DNA of 64,000 bases from Bufo bufo (GCF_905171765.1 NC_053392.1:398254119-398318118); one strand, 5' to 3'. Counted from the first letter of the stretch, positions 23,201-34,092 are shown. A program made the numbers and translations. Notes: generated by a model from the sequence alone, not told the origin.

Positions 23201-24052
23201 AGCAGTGGTATCCGATCGATGGTCAGCAACAAAATCAGCAATAGCTGTTTTTATAGCTGCCGAGCAAACCGCATCATTTAGTAAATTATCGTTTAATCTC
23301 CAAGTAAATGAGCGAGGAGATGTATGAATTGGAGACAATAATCCAAATACCGGCGCATGATCCGACCATATCATAGAATCGATCGAGCATCGGGGATCAA
23401 GATCCAAGAAGCTCTGCGATACAAAGAGATGGTCTAGTCTGCTGTATGTGTTGTGTGCTGCAGAGTAGTAACTGTAATCTCTGACACCCGGATGCAAGAC
23501 CCTCCAGAGATCAACCAACCTGAGGGATGTGAGTGCTGTTCTGAACTTACGTAACGACGTGGGAGAGATCGTGGACTTACCCACCGAAGAATCAAGCTCT
23601 GGGTTCATGGTCATGTTGAGGTCACCTCCTAAAATAATACGTGAGCCCTCAGCGAAGCCAGCAAGTCTTCTCAACATCTTGGTTCCAAAGGAGGCTTGGC
23701 CCTAATTAGGGAAGTACAAATTAGCAACAGTAAATACTTGATCATTAAATGCAAGCTTAAGAAATATATAGCGCCCCTTAGTGTCAATGTCAGAGGCCAA
23801 GACCTTGGCCTGGAAGGCTTTGTGGAAAGCTATGGAGACTCCACCTGCTTTTTTATCTGGGTGTGAACTATGGAACCAGGTGTGGTAGTACCTGTTCCTG
23901 CAATTTGGGATGGATGAGGTTTTGAAATGAGTCTCCTGAATCATCGCTATCATGATCCTTTTTTTATGAAACCGGTATAAAATTTGACTGCGTTTCTCAG
24001 GCTTGTTGAGGCCCCTGGCATTAAAGGAGCTAAACGATAACAATCCCGCCAT
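20268..24052 (-). pseudogene. L1 ORF2 (endonuclease and reverse transcriptase), broken
   Basis: The apurinic-type endonuclease is recognisable from SFNARGLNK, IQETHF, GGDLNMT, RLDHLFVS and WSDHAPVF. A TAG at 23702-23704 splits it after LYFPN, in the same frame. RT follows with GPDGLSARFYK, a frameshift near 22530, then NYRPISLLNIDLK. Next comes a junction near 22300 that has lost about 20 codons before AEKAFDRVSW and shifts frame. After it are GCPLSPFLYI and the active-site LFADDLLMYL. A C-terminal zinc motif (CWRC then HIWWEC) is present near residue 570 of the last open part. ORF2p would nick target DNA and copy L1 RNA. This copy is dead. Confidence 0.9.
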
Positions 24053-24483
24053 GATGAATGAAAGGAGTAAGGGTTAAGGATGCAAGGAAAGACTACACAC
24101 AAGGGGGAAAGTAAGGGGAAGACGTAAGACAAACAGATAATACAATTAGGAAACGCTTAGGTTTCAGTAAACAGACAATGTTCTGAAGGGTAATAGGAAC
24201 CAAACAATCGGTTCAACGGTCACTAAGTTATGACTATTCGTCATATACAACACTCAATAGGTGCTGTAGAACCTAGTGGGGGTAAGAGAAGACAAGGGCG
24301 CTACGGCTGCCTGACTTGTCTCCGGGTAAGCAATGAGATAAGTGGGTATAACAGGTCACAATTAAACTGTGAGAACATTTAGTCTTATGTTAGAAGCATT
24401 CTAAAGAGCCTATGTAATTCGGCTTCCTTGGAAAGAAAAACAGATTGCAACTAGAGGCTGGAACCTCACAATAACTAGACAGT

Positions 24484-25728
24484 TCAGTCTTTAGGTGAAC
24501 GAGATTTTCTAGGTGGCCTCTGCTGTTTTGGGAGCGCCATCTGCCAGGGGTCTCTGCGCGGCACAGGAACCAATTCTTTTTGTCTGGGCCAATCTGGAAG
24601 GTTGACAGATGGTAAATTGAAAACGTCCAATATCTTCTGGAGGTCAGTGATGGACTTGAAAGTGGCGGACTTCCCATCTTTTCTGGCGAAAAGCTGGAAG
24701 GGGTAGCCCCAGCGGTATATAATATCATTGTCCTTAAGGAGGATCAATAAAGGTTTGAGAGCTTTCCTCAACATAAGTGTACGCCTTGCTAAATCTGGCA
24801 AAATTAGTACTCCGGGGTAATCCGGAAGACTTGGCATCATATTTCTTGAGGCTTTAAGGATCTCTTCCTTCTCTTTGTAAAAATGAATTCTGCACACTAT
24901 ATCACGTGTGCGAGCTGGATCTGCAAGTTTCGGACCCAGGGTTCTGTGAATCCTGTCAATTTTGACCAGAGCATCTGGGCTTCTGTTAAGTAACTTGGCA
25001 AATAGATCTTGGGCCCAGTGATCCAGGTCCTGTGGGAGAACAGATTCTGGGACTCCCCTTATGCAGAGATTATTTCTCCTATTTCTGTTTTCTATGTCAT
25101 CAAGGTGACTTAGTATGTCTTGGATCTGGCCTGTGTGATCTTGCAGGATCTGTTGGTAAGACTCCAGCGTCTGGAGGGTCTGTTCTTGGATAGCTTCCAC
25201 ATCCTCCACTCTGTGGCCTACTTGCTTTATATCTGTATGTAAGCCAGCAATATCTTGCTTGTGTGAGGCTTCAAGTTTAATAAAAAGATCATTAAGCTCA
25301 TGCTTTGTGGGCAGAGCTTTGAGATGGACTTTCCAGTCCCATTCCTCCTCTTGTGGGGACGGTATCGCCTGCATGTCAGCGTCTGGGCAGCTTGGTGAGC
25401 GGTGGGACTGCGGTGAGGAGCTGGGTGAGGAGAGCCTGCTCTCTGTCATGGCAGGCGAGGAAGGAGCCGCCGAGGACGGTCTGCGAACTGCCCCTGCATA
25501 TGACCGTGTGCTCGGTGTGCCAGGCGGTGATCGGCTGGGGTCAGGGGATGCTGCTGCGGCGGCCGCCGCTGTTTTCTCACCATGAGGTGCGTCCTCCATC
25601 TTGGGTCTCATGGCTGTCTTGGCGCCACTTGCCGGCTGGGAGCTGGACGCTAAATATCGCTCCATGGCGCCTGATTTTCGGTCCACCGGTGCTGGTGTGG
25701 ACGAGGTTCTTTTCCCTCTGTTCTTCAT
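24484..25728 (-). CDS. L1 ORF1 protein, 414 residues, open
   Basis: RNA-binding L1 ORF1-type protein. From the chosen start the order is: a basic, Ser/Pro-rich N-terminus (MKNRGKRTSS); a helical coiled-coil segment (about 160-210, IQEQTLQTLESYQQ to LDDIENRNRRNN); the RRM-like core (NLCIRGVPES; VKIDRIHRTLGP); and a C-terminal domain (RIHFYKEKEEIL). No stops. The frame extends 43 codons further upstream to an ATG at 25857, but the L1 5' boundary is 25833, so that ATG lies in flanking DNA and the start at 25726-25728 is preferred. Confidence 0.85.
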   Translation of the reverse strand: MKNRGKRTSSTPAPVDRKSGAMERYLASSSQPASGAKTAMRPKMEDAPHGEKTAAAAAAASPDPSRSPPGTPSTRSYAGAVRRPSSAAPSSPAMTESRLSSPSSSPQSHRSPSCPDADMQAIPSPQEEEWDWKVHLKALPTKHELNDLFIKLEASHKQDIAGLHTDIKQVGHRVEDVEAIQEQTLQTLESYQQILQDHTGQIQDILSHLDDIENRNRRNNLCIRGVPESVLPQDLDHWAQDLFAKLLNRSPDALVKIDRIHRTLGPKLADPARTRDIVCRIHFYKEKEEILKASRNMMPSLPDYPGVLILPDLARRTLMLRKALKPLLILLKDNDIIYRWGYPFQLFARKDGKSATFKSITDLQKILDVFNLPSVNLPDWPRQKELVPVPRRDPWQMALPKQQRPPRKSRSPKD

Positions 25729-25833
25729 GATGGAAGGTGAGTCGCTTGTGACCTGTAGTCTGAAAAACTGCCGGAGATGGTCAGGAGCTCTGAATGCGCA
25801 CTGCTCACTTGGCCATTGGCAAGCTCCGCCCCA

Positions 25834-25846
25834 CCAATAGTTTTTA
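25834..25846. repeat. Target-site duplication of L1 (right)
   Basis: CCAATAGTTTTTA, identical to 19972-19984. It defines the 5' end of the L1. Confidence 0.85.
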
Positions 25847-26232
25847 AAACTCGCCATCTAAGTGCTGCTCTGATCTTTGCTGGGCTTGCCTTGGTCATGT
25901 GGCGGTCATACTTCATAGCTAGTCATAGGCACGATGTACAGCACATGGCTGCTGCAAATCCAGACCCCTGCTCTCTAGTAAGCTTTAAAAAAAATAAAAA
26001 ATACTAGAAACTCCTTTAAAACATATCAATTTGATGTGCCGTAAGTGTCTGATCAGTGCATTAGACTTCTGGAACCCCTAAAGATCCTGGTCAGTATGTT
26101 CAGCTGGTTCCATAGAAACCTATAGGATGCAATGGAAATCGACCGTGTGCACACAGAGAAACTATGCATCCCCCTTACCCGGATTAAAAGCAGTGTTCAG
26201 CTAATCAAACATTTATAATATGTCAGAGGTTT

Positions 26233-26435
26233 AAAGGGGTTTTCTAGTATTTTGATACCGATGGCCTTTCCCTTATCAGCTGATCAGGAGTAGCTCTGGC
26301 ACTGGAATTACACAGCTTCTTCCATTGTGTAGTGCACAGCACTGTGTGGTTCCGGAGCTACTCCTGAACTGCGAGTATGTGGATTGTCAGGCTCCCGCTG
26401 ATCCAATACTGATGATGTATCCTAGAAAAAAGCCA
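26233..26435. mobile_element. MITE-like repeat
   Basis: Starts AAAGGGGTTTTCTAGTATT and ends with GATGTATCCTAGAAAA. The interior has the inverted pair GGAGTAGCTC and GAGCTACTCC. The style matches the AAAGGGGTTCTC MITE at 57663. Boundaries are approximate. 25847-26232 and 26436-26782 show no supported gene. Confidence 0.5.
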
Positions 26436-26782
26436 GCAGGATCAAACTACTGGAAAACTCCATTCCAGGACCGGGCCATTTTAGTTTTTTTTTTTTTACC
26501 CCCAGCCTTCCCAGAGCCGTGACACTTATTTTTCCTTTCACATAGCTGTATGACGGCTTGTTTTTTGCAGGACTTTCTAATAGCATCATTTAATATTGCA
26601 TACAATGTAGTGGGAAGCTGGAAATAAATTCCAAATGGGTTGGAGAAAAAAAAAATGCAATCCCGCCACATTTTCATGGGCTTCATTTTTCACCTGTTCT
26701 CTTCCGTCTCGAGGTCAGGACCATTACAGCAATACCACATTTTATATAGTTATTCTCGTGTTATACTTCTAAAAAAAAAAAA

Positions 26783-27131
26783 AAAAACACGTGAGGAGCG
26801 GATAGAAATTGTGTTGATGTCTGGTGAACGCAGTAACCGGGTCATTGCAGCAGATTTCAATGCAAGACACCCTACGAGACCACCCATCTCCCATGCTACA
26901 GTAAAGACAGCAAACTGTTTGCTAAGTTTCGTGAAACTGGTTCAGTGTTGGATTTGCCAAAATGTGGACGCATGAAATCTGTCTCTAATGAAGAAACATC
27001 AGTGGCTGTCCTAGCTTCATTCAGCAAGAGCCCACAGCGTAGCATTCGCCGCATGTCACTGGAGAGTGGCATTAGTCGAACATCCCTTCGGCGGATATTA
27101 GCTACTCACAAATGGCACACTTACAAACTCT
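26783..27131 (+). pseudogene. mariner-type transposase, 5' part (split by insertion)
   Basis: Encodes the N-terminal DNA-binding region: EERIEIVLMSGERSNRVIAADFN, ARHPTRPPISHATV, then after a frameshift near 26900 LDLPKCGRMKSVSNEE and RMSLESGISRTSLRRIL. It reads in style with the C-terminal part at 36092. The joint codons run through the duplicated ACACTTACAAACTCT. The element's left terminal repeat is missing; the sequence begins after an A-run at 26770-26786. Confidence 0.85.
27117..27131. repeat. Target-site duplication of the Penelope-like insertion (left)
   Basis: ACACTTACAAACTCT, 15 bases, repeated exactly at 36077-36091. It sits inside the mariner transposase frame. Confidence 0.88.
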
Positions 27132-27645
27132 GAAATACAAAGGCACGGGGGGCACACCAAATATAGTGAAACAGAGTGCTGGCCTGGTATATATAAAGAA
27201 CATGAACAAAACCAGACAAAGAAATACCATACAATGGCCGCACCTCAAAGAAATATGCAGTTTATTTAGAATATAGAGGTTTAAAAACAACATTTACATG
27301 GGGCAAACCCCAAAGATGGTACAATAGAAATATAACAATATCTATGTATGCATGTGGTAGTGTCCCACAGAGAGAGCAATGCATGAGCGGATATACAATC
27401 AAATCCCTACAAAATGACCTCCCTCAATCCTATGGTGGAAACACAAACATAATGGTAACACACAAGGCATACAAAACCCATCCACGAGGAGTGCACTGAA
27501 GCCTGACGCGTATCGCTAGTGCCTGGACTAGCTTCCTCAGAGGTCCATGTACATTCTAATCCTAGGAACTCGTCCTATATAGTCAGTGAATTAAAATATC
27601 CAATTTGATAAATGTATAACAGCTGTGGTCATACCTATTAAACTC
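27132..27645 (-). repeat. Pseudo-LTR of Penelope-like element (inverted copy)
   Basis: Reverse complement of 30420-30933. It includes a hammerhead-like motif (27492-27553, minus strand) and extends about 100 bases beyond the end of the third copy, down to GAAATACAAAGGC at 27132. Confidence 0.85.
27492..27553 (-). ncRNA. Hammerhead-like ribozyme motif (degenerate core)
   Basis: Minus-strand copy of the motif at 30511-30572, same sequence: CTGAGGA, stem II GCTAG/CTAGC, GATA in place of GAAA, then CGCGTC. Confidence 0.55.
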
Positions 27646-29214
27646 ATTAGGTCAGGGGGTCAAAGGGAAACCGCCGATGGAGGTCACTTGGATATGTCCC
27701 GGTGCATGGTCCACGCGCACCCGCGAACGCCAGCGATGCCGGCGTGTTGACAGCACAGGTGCGCATGCGCAAGATGGCACCCGGAAAAGACACCAGCGCC
27801 ACGATGCGTTCCAAACAGCGGAAACGCAGTAAGGCGTCGGACGTCACATCCGGGAGCCACATCACAGCTAAACCCCAATGCAGCGCAAACCGCACATGGA
27901 GACAAGCGCAGCAAAACTAAATATTAGAACAGAGGACACACACGGTTCAACAAAACTAAATACATGATTGCGACAAATTACAGAAAGTGCACGCATATAT
28001 ATACACATAATAATAATACAATCACAGTACAATATAATAGCGGACACCATGTGACCCCTAAGGAATATAATTCATGTTAAACAATGTATTTCATAAATCC
28101 TACAGTTATATACGCTCTCTCATGCATAATCAGTGGGAGATCACAATTCATTTGCATAATATCCATGGTATAAAGTGCTGAGTCAGTGCTTTCACATAAA
28201 GGGCCTAAGTAATATATATAATAAAGAAATATTAATAAAGCTAATAAAAGTGATGTGTAGAGAAAATCAAAAGTGAAAAACATAGTGTACAAAAATGTAT
28301 ACTATGAAAAAATTTTTATAAAGAATATATTCTAAAATATAATACAAGGGGGGGAGGGGAAAGGCAGTGAATTTGTTTCAACACATATAAGAATCATCTT
28401 TAATATTGGTGCTTAATCCATCCATGAAAGGCATGAATAAAAATGCAAATAAATATAAAAAAGCTTTTTCAATAAATTATTACACAATGTATCAATAAAG
28501 CCTAAAATCCCACCAGTGATCATTTCACACGATAAATATACAAAAATTATAAACATTATAAATAAAGATCATTTTATAAAAATAGTCACATATGCAATAT
28601 ACAATCCAGAAGGGTGTGGACCATGCACCGAGACAAGCGGCCAGAGAAGCGCAGGCGCATATTCAGGGAAGGGAGCAAGCAAGGACCCATAAAGATCAAC
28701 AATAGATCCATTCTCATTGAAAAATTATTAGGCCCTATTCTTTGTCAATAAAGACTAATCTCAGACAGGACATAGACTAGCAATGAGTAAACCACCACAT
28801 ATGTATGGAAATATACAGAAATATATAAAAATGTATGGTTAGACAAAGGCAAGGTTAGCAACTCAGAGTAGAGGCGTAAGGTAGGCCAAAAAAGAAGAAA
28901 ATTTATTAATGTGGAAATTCATGGCCCGGGGTCATTGGAGTCACGCGACAGAAAGACGTACCGAGTCCAATGACCCGAGGTCAATGAAAGTGCCAAGAGT
29001 GCCATTTTGGTAAATCATCCCTATGTTCATGATGGTGAAGGCAAATAGATCCAGGAAGGGAAGATCCGTGATGCGGTAAGTCCTGTATCCCAGTGAGCAC
29101 CAATCTTGTGGTCCTAAAATATGTGGAGATATGAAAGAGAAGAATAGAAAAAGGGAAAAACGTGAGGAAAAACAAACAATGTGATATATAGGCCCACAGA
29201 ATTAATAAATGGGC

Positions 29215-30420
29215 CTACATATAAAAACCAGTGAAGGTAAGTTCCTCATTAAGGCCCCCTGGGGATTGCGAACCAAGGTTAAATATCCAACTTGATTCAG
29301 AACGGAGCAAACACCTGGAGATATGTGTGCCCCTGATGTTGCCCCGAATCAAATCCAATCCCACCACCCGTAGTTCATCGTACCTGCCATTATGGTGATC
29401 CAAGAAATGAGTTGCCACTGATGTGAGAGGTTTATCACCCTTGCTTCTATCTCTTGCTGCAAGCCGGATGTTTGATGTATGCTGCTGAACTCTCTTCCTC
29501 AACTCCTGCATGGTCTGGCCCACATAGATCTTCTCACAGGGGCAGAGGAGGGCATATACTACGTTCCTAGAACGGCAATTGATGTAATGTTTTAGGTACC
29601 ATCTGGAATTCTCTCCATAGGAAAAAGTGTTGGAATTCAACATGAATTGACATGTATTGCAGTTCCCACAGGCATATGTACCTCTAAGGGTCACACCTCT
29701 GCCCGTGAATGTAGCTGGGCGTTGAAAATGACTACATACTAATGTATCCTTTAGGTTAGTTGCCCTTCGTGCTATAATTTTGGGCTTATCATCAACGTGT
29801 GCCGCCAATTTGCCATCTGATTGAAGTAAAAACCAATGGGTGTTCAAAATTCTGTAAAGATCCGGCCATTGATTGTTATACTTAGTAATTAGCCGTACTT
29901 TACTGTCCCTTGGTTTAGGCCTGGGTACAAATAGGTCATCACGTACAGATTCCTTCGCATTTTCAAACGCCTGTGATATGACTTTTTTGGGATAGCCCCT
30001 CTCATACAGTCTTGTTGATAAATCTTCTGATGCCACCCTAAAATCACACATTTCCGTGCAATTGCGTCGTAGCCGCAGGAACTGACCCCTGGGTATGCCC
30101 GTCTTCAGATGTTTTGGATGGAAGCTTGAAAAGTGCAATATATTATTAGTTGCTGTGTGTTTACGAAAAAGAGATGTCACTAAACTACCATTATTTACCT
30201 TTATTTTGAGATCCAGAAAATCAACCTCAAGGTCTGAGATATTAGATGTCAAAGTTATATTATATTGATTATTGTTAAGTCGATGGATGAAATCTTCACA
30301 TTCCTGTCTTGAACCCTGCCAGAAAAACAAAATATCGTCAATAAACCGGTACCAACCCACCACATGGCCCCTAAAGCTATCCAATGGGTACACCCGTGTG
30401 ACCTCCCACCAACCTAAGAA
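29215..30420 (-). pseudogene. Penelope-like RT/GIY-YIG gene, truncated inverted copy
   Basis: About 400 codons matching the C-terminal half of the full gene on the other strand. It contains RT motif C (RFIDDILFFW), the Cys-rich linker (CGNCNTC) and the GIY-YIG endonuclease (IYVGQTMQELRKR). It is open to the normal stop but lacks the N-terminal half of RT, with the break just after LGWWEV at about 30420. One visible difference from the full copy is SESSW where the full copy has SESRW. Confidence 0.9.
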
Positions 30421-30933
30421 GTTTAATAGGTATGACCACAGCTGTTATACATTTATCAAATTGGATATTTTAATTCACTGACTATATAGGACGAGTTCCT
30501 AGGATTAGAATGTACATGGACCTCTGAGGAAGCTAGTCCAGGCACTAGCGATACGCGTCAGGCTTCAGTGCACTCCTCGTGGATGGGTTTTGTATGCCTT
30601 GTGTGTTACCATTATGTTTGTGTTTCCACCATAGGATTGAGGGAGGTCATTTTGTAGGGATTTGATTGTATATCCGCTCATGCATTGCTCTCTCTGTGGG
30701 ACACTACCACATGCATACATAGATATTGTTATATTTCTATTGTACCATCTTTGGGGTTTGCCCCATGTAAATGTTGTTTTTAAACCTCTATATTCTAAAT
30801 AAACTGCATATTTCTTTGAGGTGCGGCCATTGTATGGTATTTCTTTGTCTGGTTTTGTTCATGTTCTTTATATATACCAGGCCAGCACTCTGTTTCACTA
30901 TATTTGGTGTGCCCCCCGTGCCTTTGTATTTCA
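30420..30933 (+). repeat. Pseudo-LTR of Penelope-like element (5' copy)
   Basis: Starts GTTTAATAGGTATGACC and ends near CCTTTGTATTTC. It matches 35665-36076 over its first 410 bases and 27132-27645 in reverse over its whole length. By analogy with Penelope it should hold the promoter for the full copy and it contains the hammerhead-like motif. Confidence 0.85.
30511..30572 (+). ncRNA. Hammerhead-like ribozyme motif (degenerate core)
   Basis: The core reads CTGAGGA (30523-30529), stem II GCTAG/CTAGC (30532-30549), then GATA where hammerheads have GAAA, then CGCGTC ending at 30559. Stem I can form from ACCT/AGG plus an outer TGTAC/GTGCA helix. Hammerheads are known from pseudo-LTRs of Penelope-like elements. 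The A-to-T change in the conserved GAAA would be expected to weaken or abolish cleavage. Confidence 0.6.
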
Positions 30934-31009
30934 GTTTGGTTCGCAGGGCTAGGGACGAGTTCCCTTCTGCCTTTTCTGGGGTTGTGGCACCCTATAGTGT
31001 GGTCATACC

Positions 31010-31735
31010 ATGGCATTCAATTTGGAGGCGAGGGAGGCAGCATGGACTTCGCAGGCAACTGCGTTGTTCCATGAAGATGGGGTCACTGATACAGGGGGTG
31101 ACTTCAGAACATTAACGTCTGAGATCATTGACACCCATAAACTTTATACACGGGTTTGGTGGAACATTAAGAGCCATGAGGAATACCTCAAGTGTTCCAT
31201 CATCCCTAGAGGCTTGAGGGTGCAAAAATTTCCCGCATGGGAAGTTACTGTGGAATTTAAGGAGACCTGGGAACAGGGACTCCTACAATGCTCCAAAATA
31301 TTGATGGACATGTTGATTGCACATGATAGGGAATTGTTACAACGGACCAAACTTAGGCTTATTGAACTAGAATCCAAATTAGATCAGCATGATAGGGATA
31401 AGGTTGCATTGTTTCAGGCGAGACTAAAAGAAACATTGGAGAGTTTTGATAAAGAGATTATGATAGGCATAAAAACGAAATTTCAACGTGACAAAGGTGA
31501 TTTTGAAAGGAAACAGGCCTTCAGGTGGAAACATAGTGGTAACACACGGGCACCCTCTAGGGGTTATCAAACAAATAATGCAATTGTAAAACAGGCGACC
31601 CCAGGTACGACGAGGGATGCGGATTTTTTATCCGAAAACAGCGAACTCGGAGGGGACTACGAAAATCCCAGAAGAAAGGGACCTCAATTACGCAGGGGCA
31701 ACAATCAATCAGTACCATACAAGAAACGGATGTAG
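31010..31735 (+). CDS. Penelope-like element ORF1, 241 codons
   Basis: Open frame just after the 5' pseudo-LTR. The middle is helical and charged (about 85-165, LLQRTKLRLIELESKLDQHDRDK), likely a coiled coil. The C-terminus is basic and Arg/Gly/Asn-rich. No catalytic motif. It overlaps the RT frame (open from 31579) by about 157 bases in the -1 register. It may be a separate N-terminal protein, the start of a frameshift fusion, or one ORF broken by an indel. Confidence 0.65.
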   Translation: MAFNLEAREAAWTSQATALFHEDGVTDTGGDFRTLTSEIIDTHKLYTRVWWNIKSHEEYLKCSIIPRGLRVQKFPAWEVTVEFKETWEQGLLQCSKILMDMLIAHDRELLQRTKLRLIELESKLDQHDRDKVALFQARLKETLESFDKEIMIGIKTKFQRDKGDFERKQAFRWKHSGNTRAPSRGYQTNNAIVKQATPGTTRDADFLSENSELGGDYENPRRKGPQLRRGNNQSVPYKKRM

Positions 31736-34092
31736 AAACTAGTCATTCACAGGCTAGCGGGTCACTACAGGTCATAAATCTCTCCTCTCATATACTATCA
31801 GAACAAGAAAGACTTGTTCTACAAAAGGGATTGTCCTTCTCCCCTATGAACACATTGGATAAGTTTGAGTTTGTGAAGGATATTTATTTATTTTGTAGAC
31901 AGTTATGTTTCAAATTACTTTATGCCCAACCCACGCTTGTGACACAATTGATGGAGGATGAACGTGGTGTCTTTCTTGACTTAATGGACCTATTGAAGGA
32001 GAGTGAGAGTGACTTGGGTAGGAGACCCTTTAGTTTATCGAAACCGTCCACAATTACACCATCATTGAGTCTCTTTCCTAATATCAACCTGTTTTTCCAA
32101 GCTGTGCTCCAGGAAGTCCGGAAACTCCAAAAAAATACTACCAGGGGGAGAAATATGGCCGCAACAGAATCCACTATCATCAAACAACTGCAACAAAACA
32201 GCTCCTTTGTTATAAAGGAAGCCGATAAAGGTGGGAATGTAGTTCTGTGGGATATGGGTAAATATTTAAATGAGGCCAAACGGCAATTAGGTAATAAGAT
32301 CTTTTACACTCCCATTCCAGCAGATCCTACAACCACCTTCAAGAAAAAATTGGATCAACTCCTGAAAAGGGCCTTTGACATGAAAATCATCACGAAACGG
32401 GAACTCCAATTTTTGGAGGTGAGTTGCCCTATTACACCAACCTTTTACATGTTGCCTAAGGTGCATAAAAACCTGGAGGATCCACCAGGTCGGCCAATTG
32501 TGGCTGGGATTGGGGGCCTTTGCGAACAAGTATCTATTTATCTAGATTTCTTTTTACAGCCGTTCGTTTTGGGCCTAAAATCCTATATACGTGACTCCAT
32601 GCACCTCATCCAGCAACTGAAGGAGGTTACCTTGCCACCTGACATTTTACTGGTCACATGTGATGTCGAGTCACTATACTCCAATATTGCCCATAATCAT
32701 GGGATTACTGCCGTCGAGTTCTTCTTGTCCAGTTCTACTGCAGGTGATCCAGCCCACCACATTTTCCTGGTGAGACTATTGGAATTTGTCCTCTCACACA
32801 ATTATTTTGTTTTTGATCGCACCTTCTACAGGCAGGTCTCGGGCACGGCAATGGGGGCACGGTGTGCACCCTCCTATGCCAACCTATTCTTAGGTTGGTG
32901 GGAGGTCACACGGGTGTACCCATTGGATAGCTTTAGGGGCCATGTGGTGGGTTGGTACCGGTTTATTGACGATATTTTGTTTTTCTGGCAGGGTTCAAGA
33001 CAGGAATGTGAAGATTTCATCCATCGACTTAACAATAATCAATATAATATAACTTTGACATCTAATATCTCAGACCTTGAGGTTGATTTTCTGGATCTCA
33101 AAATAAAGGTAAATAATGGTAGTTTAGTGACATCTCTTTTTCGTAAACACACAGCAACTAATAATATATTGCACTTTTCAAGCTTCCATCCAAAACATCT
33201 GAAGACGGGCATACCCAGGGGTCAGTTCCTGCGGCTACGACGCAATTGCACGGAAATGTGTGATTTTAGGGTGGCATCAGAAGATTTATCAACAAGACTG
33301 TATGAGAGGGGCTATCCCAAAAAAGTCATATCACAGGCGTTTGAAAATGCGAAGGAATCTGTACGTGATGACCTATTTGTACCCAGGCCTAAACCAAGGG
33401 ACAGTAAAGTACGGCTAATTACTAAGTATAACAATCAATGGCCGGATCTTTACAGAATTTTGAACACCCATTGGTTTTTACTTCAATCAGATGGCAAATT
33501 GGCGGCACACGTTGATGATAAGCCCAAAATTATAGCACGAAGGGCAACTAACCTAAAGGATACATTAGTATGTAGTCATTTTCAACGCCCAGCTACATTC
33601 ACGGGCAGAGGTGTGACCCTTAGAGGTACATATGCCTGTGGGAACTGCAATACATGTCAATTCATGTTGAATTCCAACACTTTTTCCTATGGAGAGAATT
33701 CCAGATGGTACCTAAAACATTACATCAATTGCCGTTCTAGGAACGTAGTATATGCCCTCCTCTGCCCCTGTGAGAAGATCTATGTGGGCCAGACCATGCA
33801 GGAGTTGAGGAAGAGAGTTCAGCAGCATACATCAAACATCCGGCTTGCAGCAAGAGATAGAAGCAAGGGTGATAAACCTCTCACATCAGTGGCAACTCAT
33901 TTCTTGGATCACCATAATGGCAGGTACGATGAACTACGGGTGGTGGGATTGGATTTGATTCGGGGCAACATCAGGGGCACACATATCTCCAGGTGTTTGC
34001 TCCGTTCTGAATCAAGGTGGATATTTAACCTTGGTTCGCAATCCCCAGGGGGCCTTAATGAGGAACTTACCTTCACTGGTTTTTATATGTAG
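31579..34092 (+). CDS. Penelope-like reverse transcriptase with GIY-YIG endonuclease
   Basis: The frame is open from 31579 (after TAA at 31576-31578) to the stop at 34092. No ATG is evident before 31849, so the start is uncertain. Counting from 31831: a basic stretch upstream (RTRRGLRKSQKKG), finger motifs with IKEADKGGNVV (129-138), RPIVAG (221), motif A VTCDVESLYSNI (D278), motif B SGTAMGARCAPSYANLF (337-353), motif C RFIDD (377-381). A Cys linker (CGNCNTC) comes next, then GIY-YIG endonuclease with YALLCPCEKIYVGQT and RKRVQQH. The end (RWIFNLGSQSPGGLNEE) is typical of the family. No internal stop. It may be functional if the N-terminus is supplied by frameshift from ORF1. Confidence 0.9.
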   Translation, partial: CNCKTGDPRYDEGCGFFIRKQRTRRGLRKSQKKGTSITQGQQSISTIQETDVETSHSQASGSLQVINLSSHILSEQERLVLQKGLSFSPMNTLDKFEFVKDIYLFCRQLCFKLLYAQPTLVTQLMEDERGVFLDLMDLLKESESDLGRRPFSLSKPSTITPSLSLFPNINLFFQAVLQEVRKLQKNTTRGRNMAATESTIIKQLQQNSSFVIKEADKGGNVVLWDMGKYLNEAKRQLGNKIFYTPIPADPTTTFKKKLDQLLKRAFDMKIITKRELQFLEVSCPITPTFYMLPKVHKNLEDPPGRPIVAGIGGLCEQVSIYLDFFLQPFVLGLKSYIRDSMHLIQQLKEVTLPPDILLVTCDVESLYSNIAHNHGITAVEFFLSSSTAGDPAHHIFLVRLLEFVLSHNYFVFDRTFYRQVSGTAMGARCAPSYANLFLGWWEVTRVYPLDSFRGHVVGWYRFIDDILFFWQGSRQECEDFIHRLNNNQYNITLTSNISDLEVDFLDLKIKVNNGSLVTSLFRKHTATNNILHFSSFHPKHLKTGIPRGQFLRLRRNCTEMCDFRVASEDLSTRLYERGYPKKVISQAFENAKESVRDDLFVPRPKPRDSKVRLITKYNNQWPDLYRILNTHWFLLQSDGKLAAHVDDKPKIIARRATNLKDTLVCSHFQRPATFTGRGVTLRGTYACGNCNTCQFMLNSNTFSYGENSRWYLKHYINCRSRNVVYALLCPCEKIYVGQTMQELRKRVQQHTSNIRLAARDRSKGDKPLTSVATHFLDHHNGRYDELRVVGLDLIRGNIRGTHISRCLLRSESRWIFNLGSQSPGGLNEELTFTGFYM

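Larger units (their letters stand above)
19985..25833 (-). mobile_element. Full-length L1-type LINE (defective)
   Basis: Minus-strand element of about 5.85 kb bounded by 13-base duplications. It starts GTGGGGCGGAGC, then a 105-base leader, ORF1, a 430-base gap, and ORF2 with endonuclease, reverse transcriptase and C-terminal zinc motif. The 3' end near 19990-20010 has AATAAAAAC on the minus strand. A G-run at 20192-20208 lies in the 3' UTR. ORF2 is broken by a stop and by frameshift/deletion, so the copy cannot move on its own. ORF2 motif order is that of the L1/Tx1 group. Confidence 0.92.

Noticed and set aside
25729..25857. Upstream ATG extending L1 ORF1 by 43 codons
   Set aside because: The target duplication places the L1 5' end at 25833, so the upstream ATG lies in flanking DNA.
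31144..31377. Antisense frame opposite the Penelope-like ORF1
   Set aside because: Shadow of the sense frame without independent evidence.
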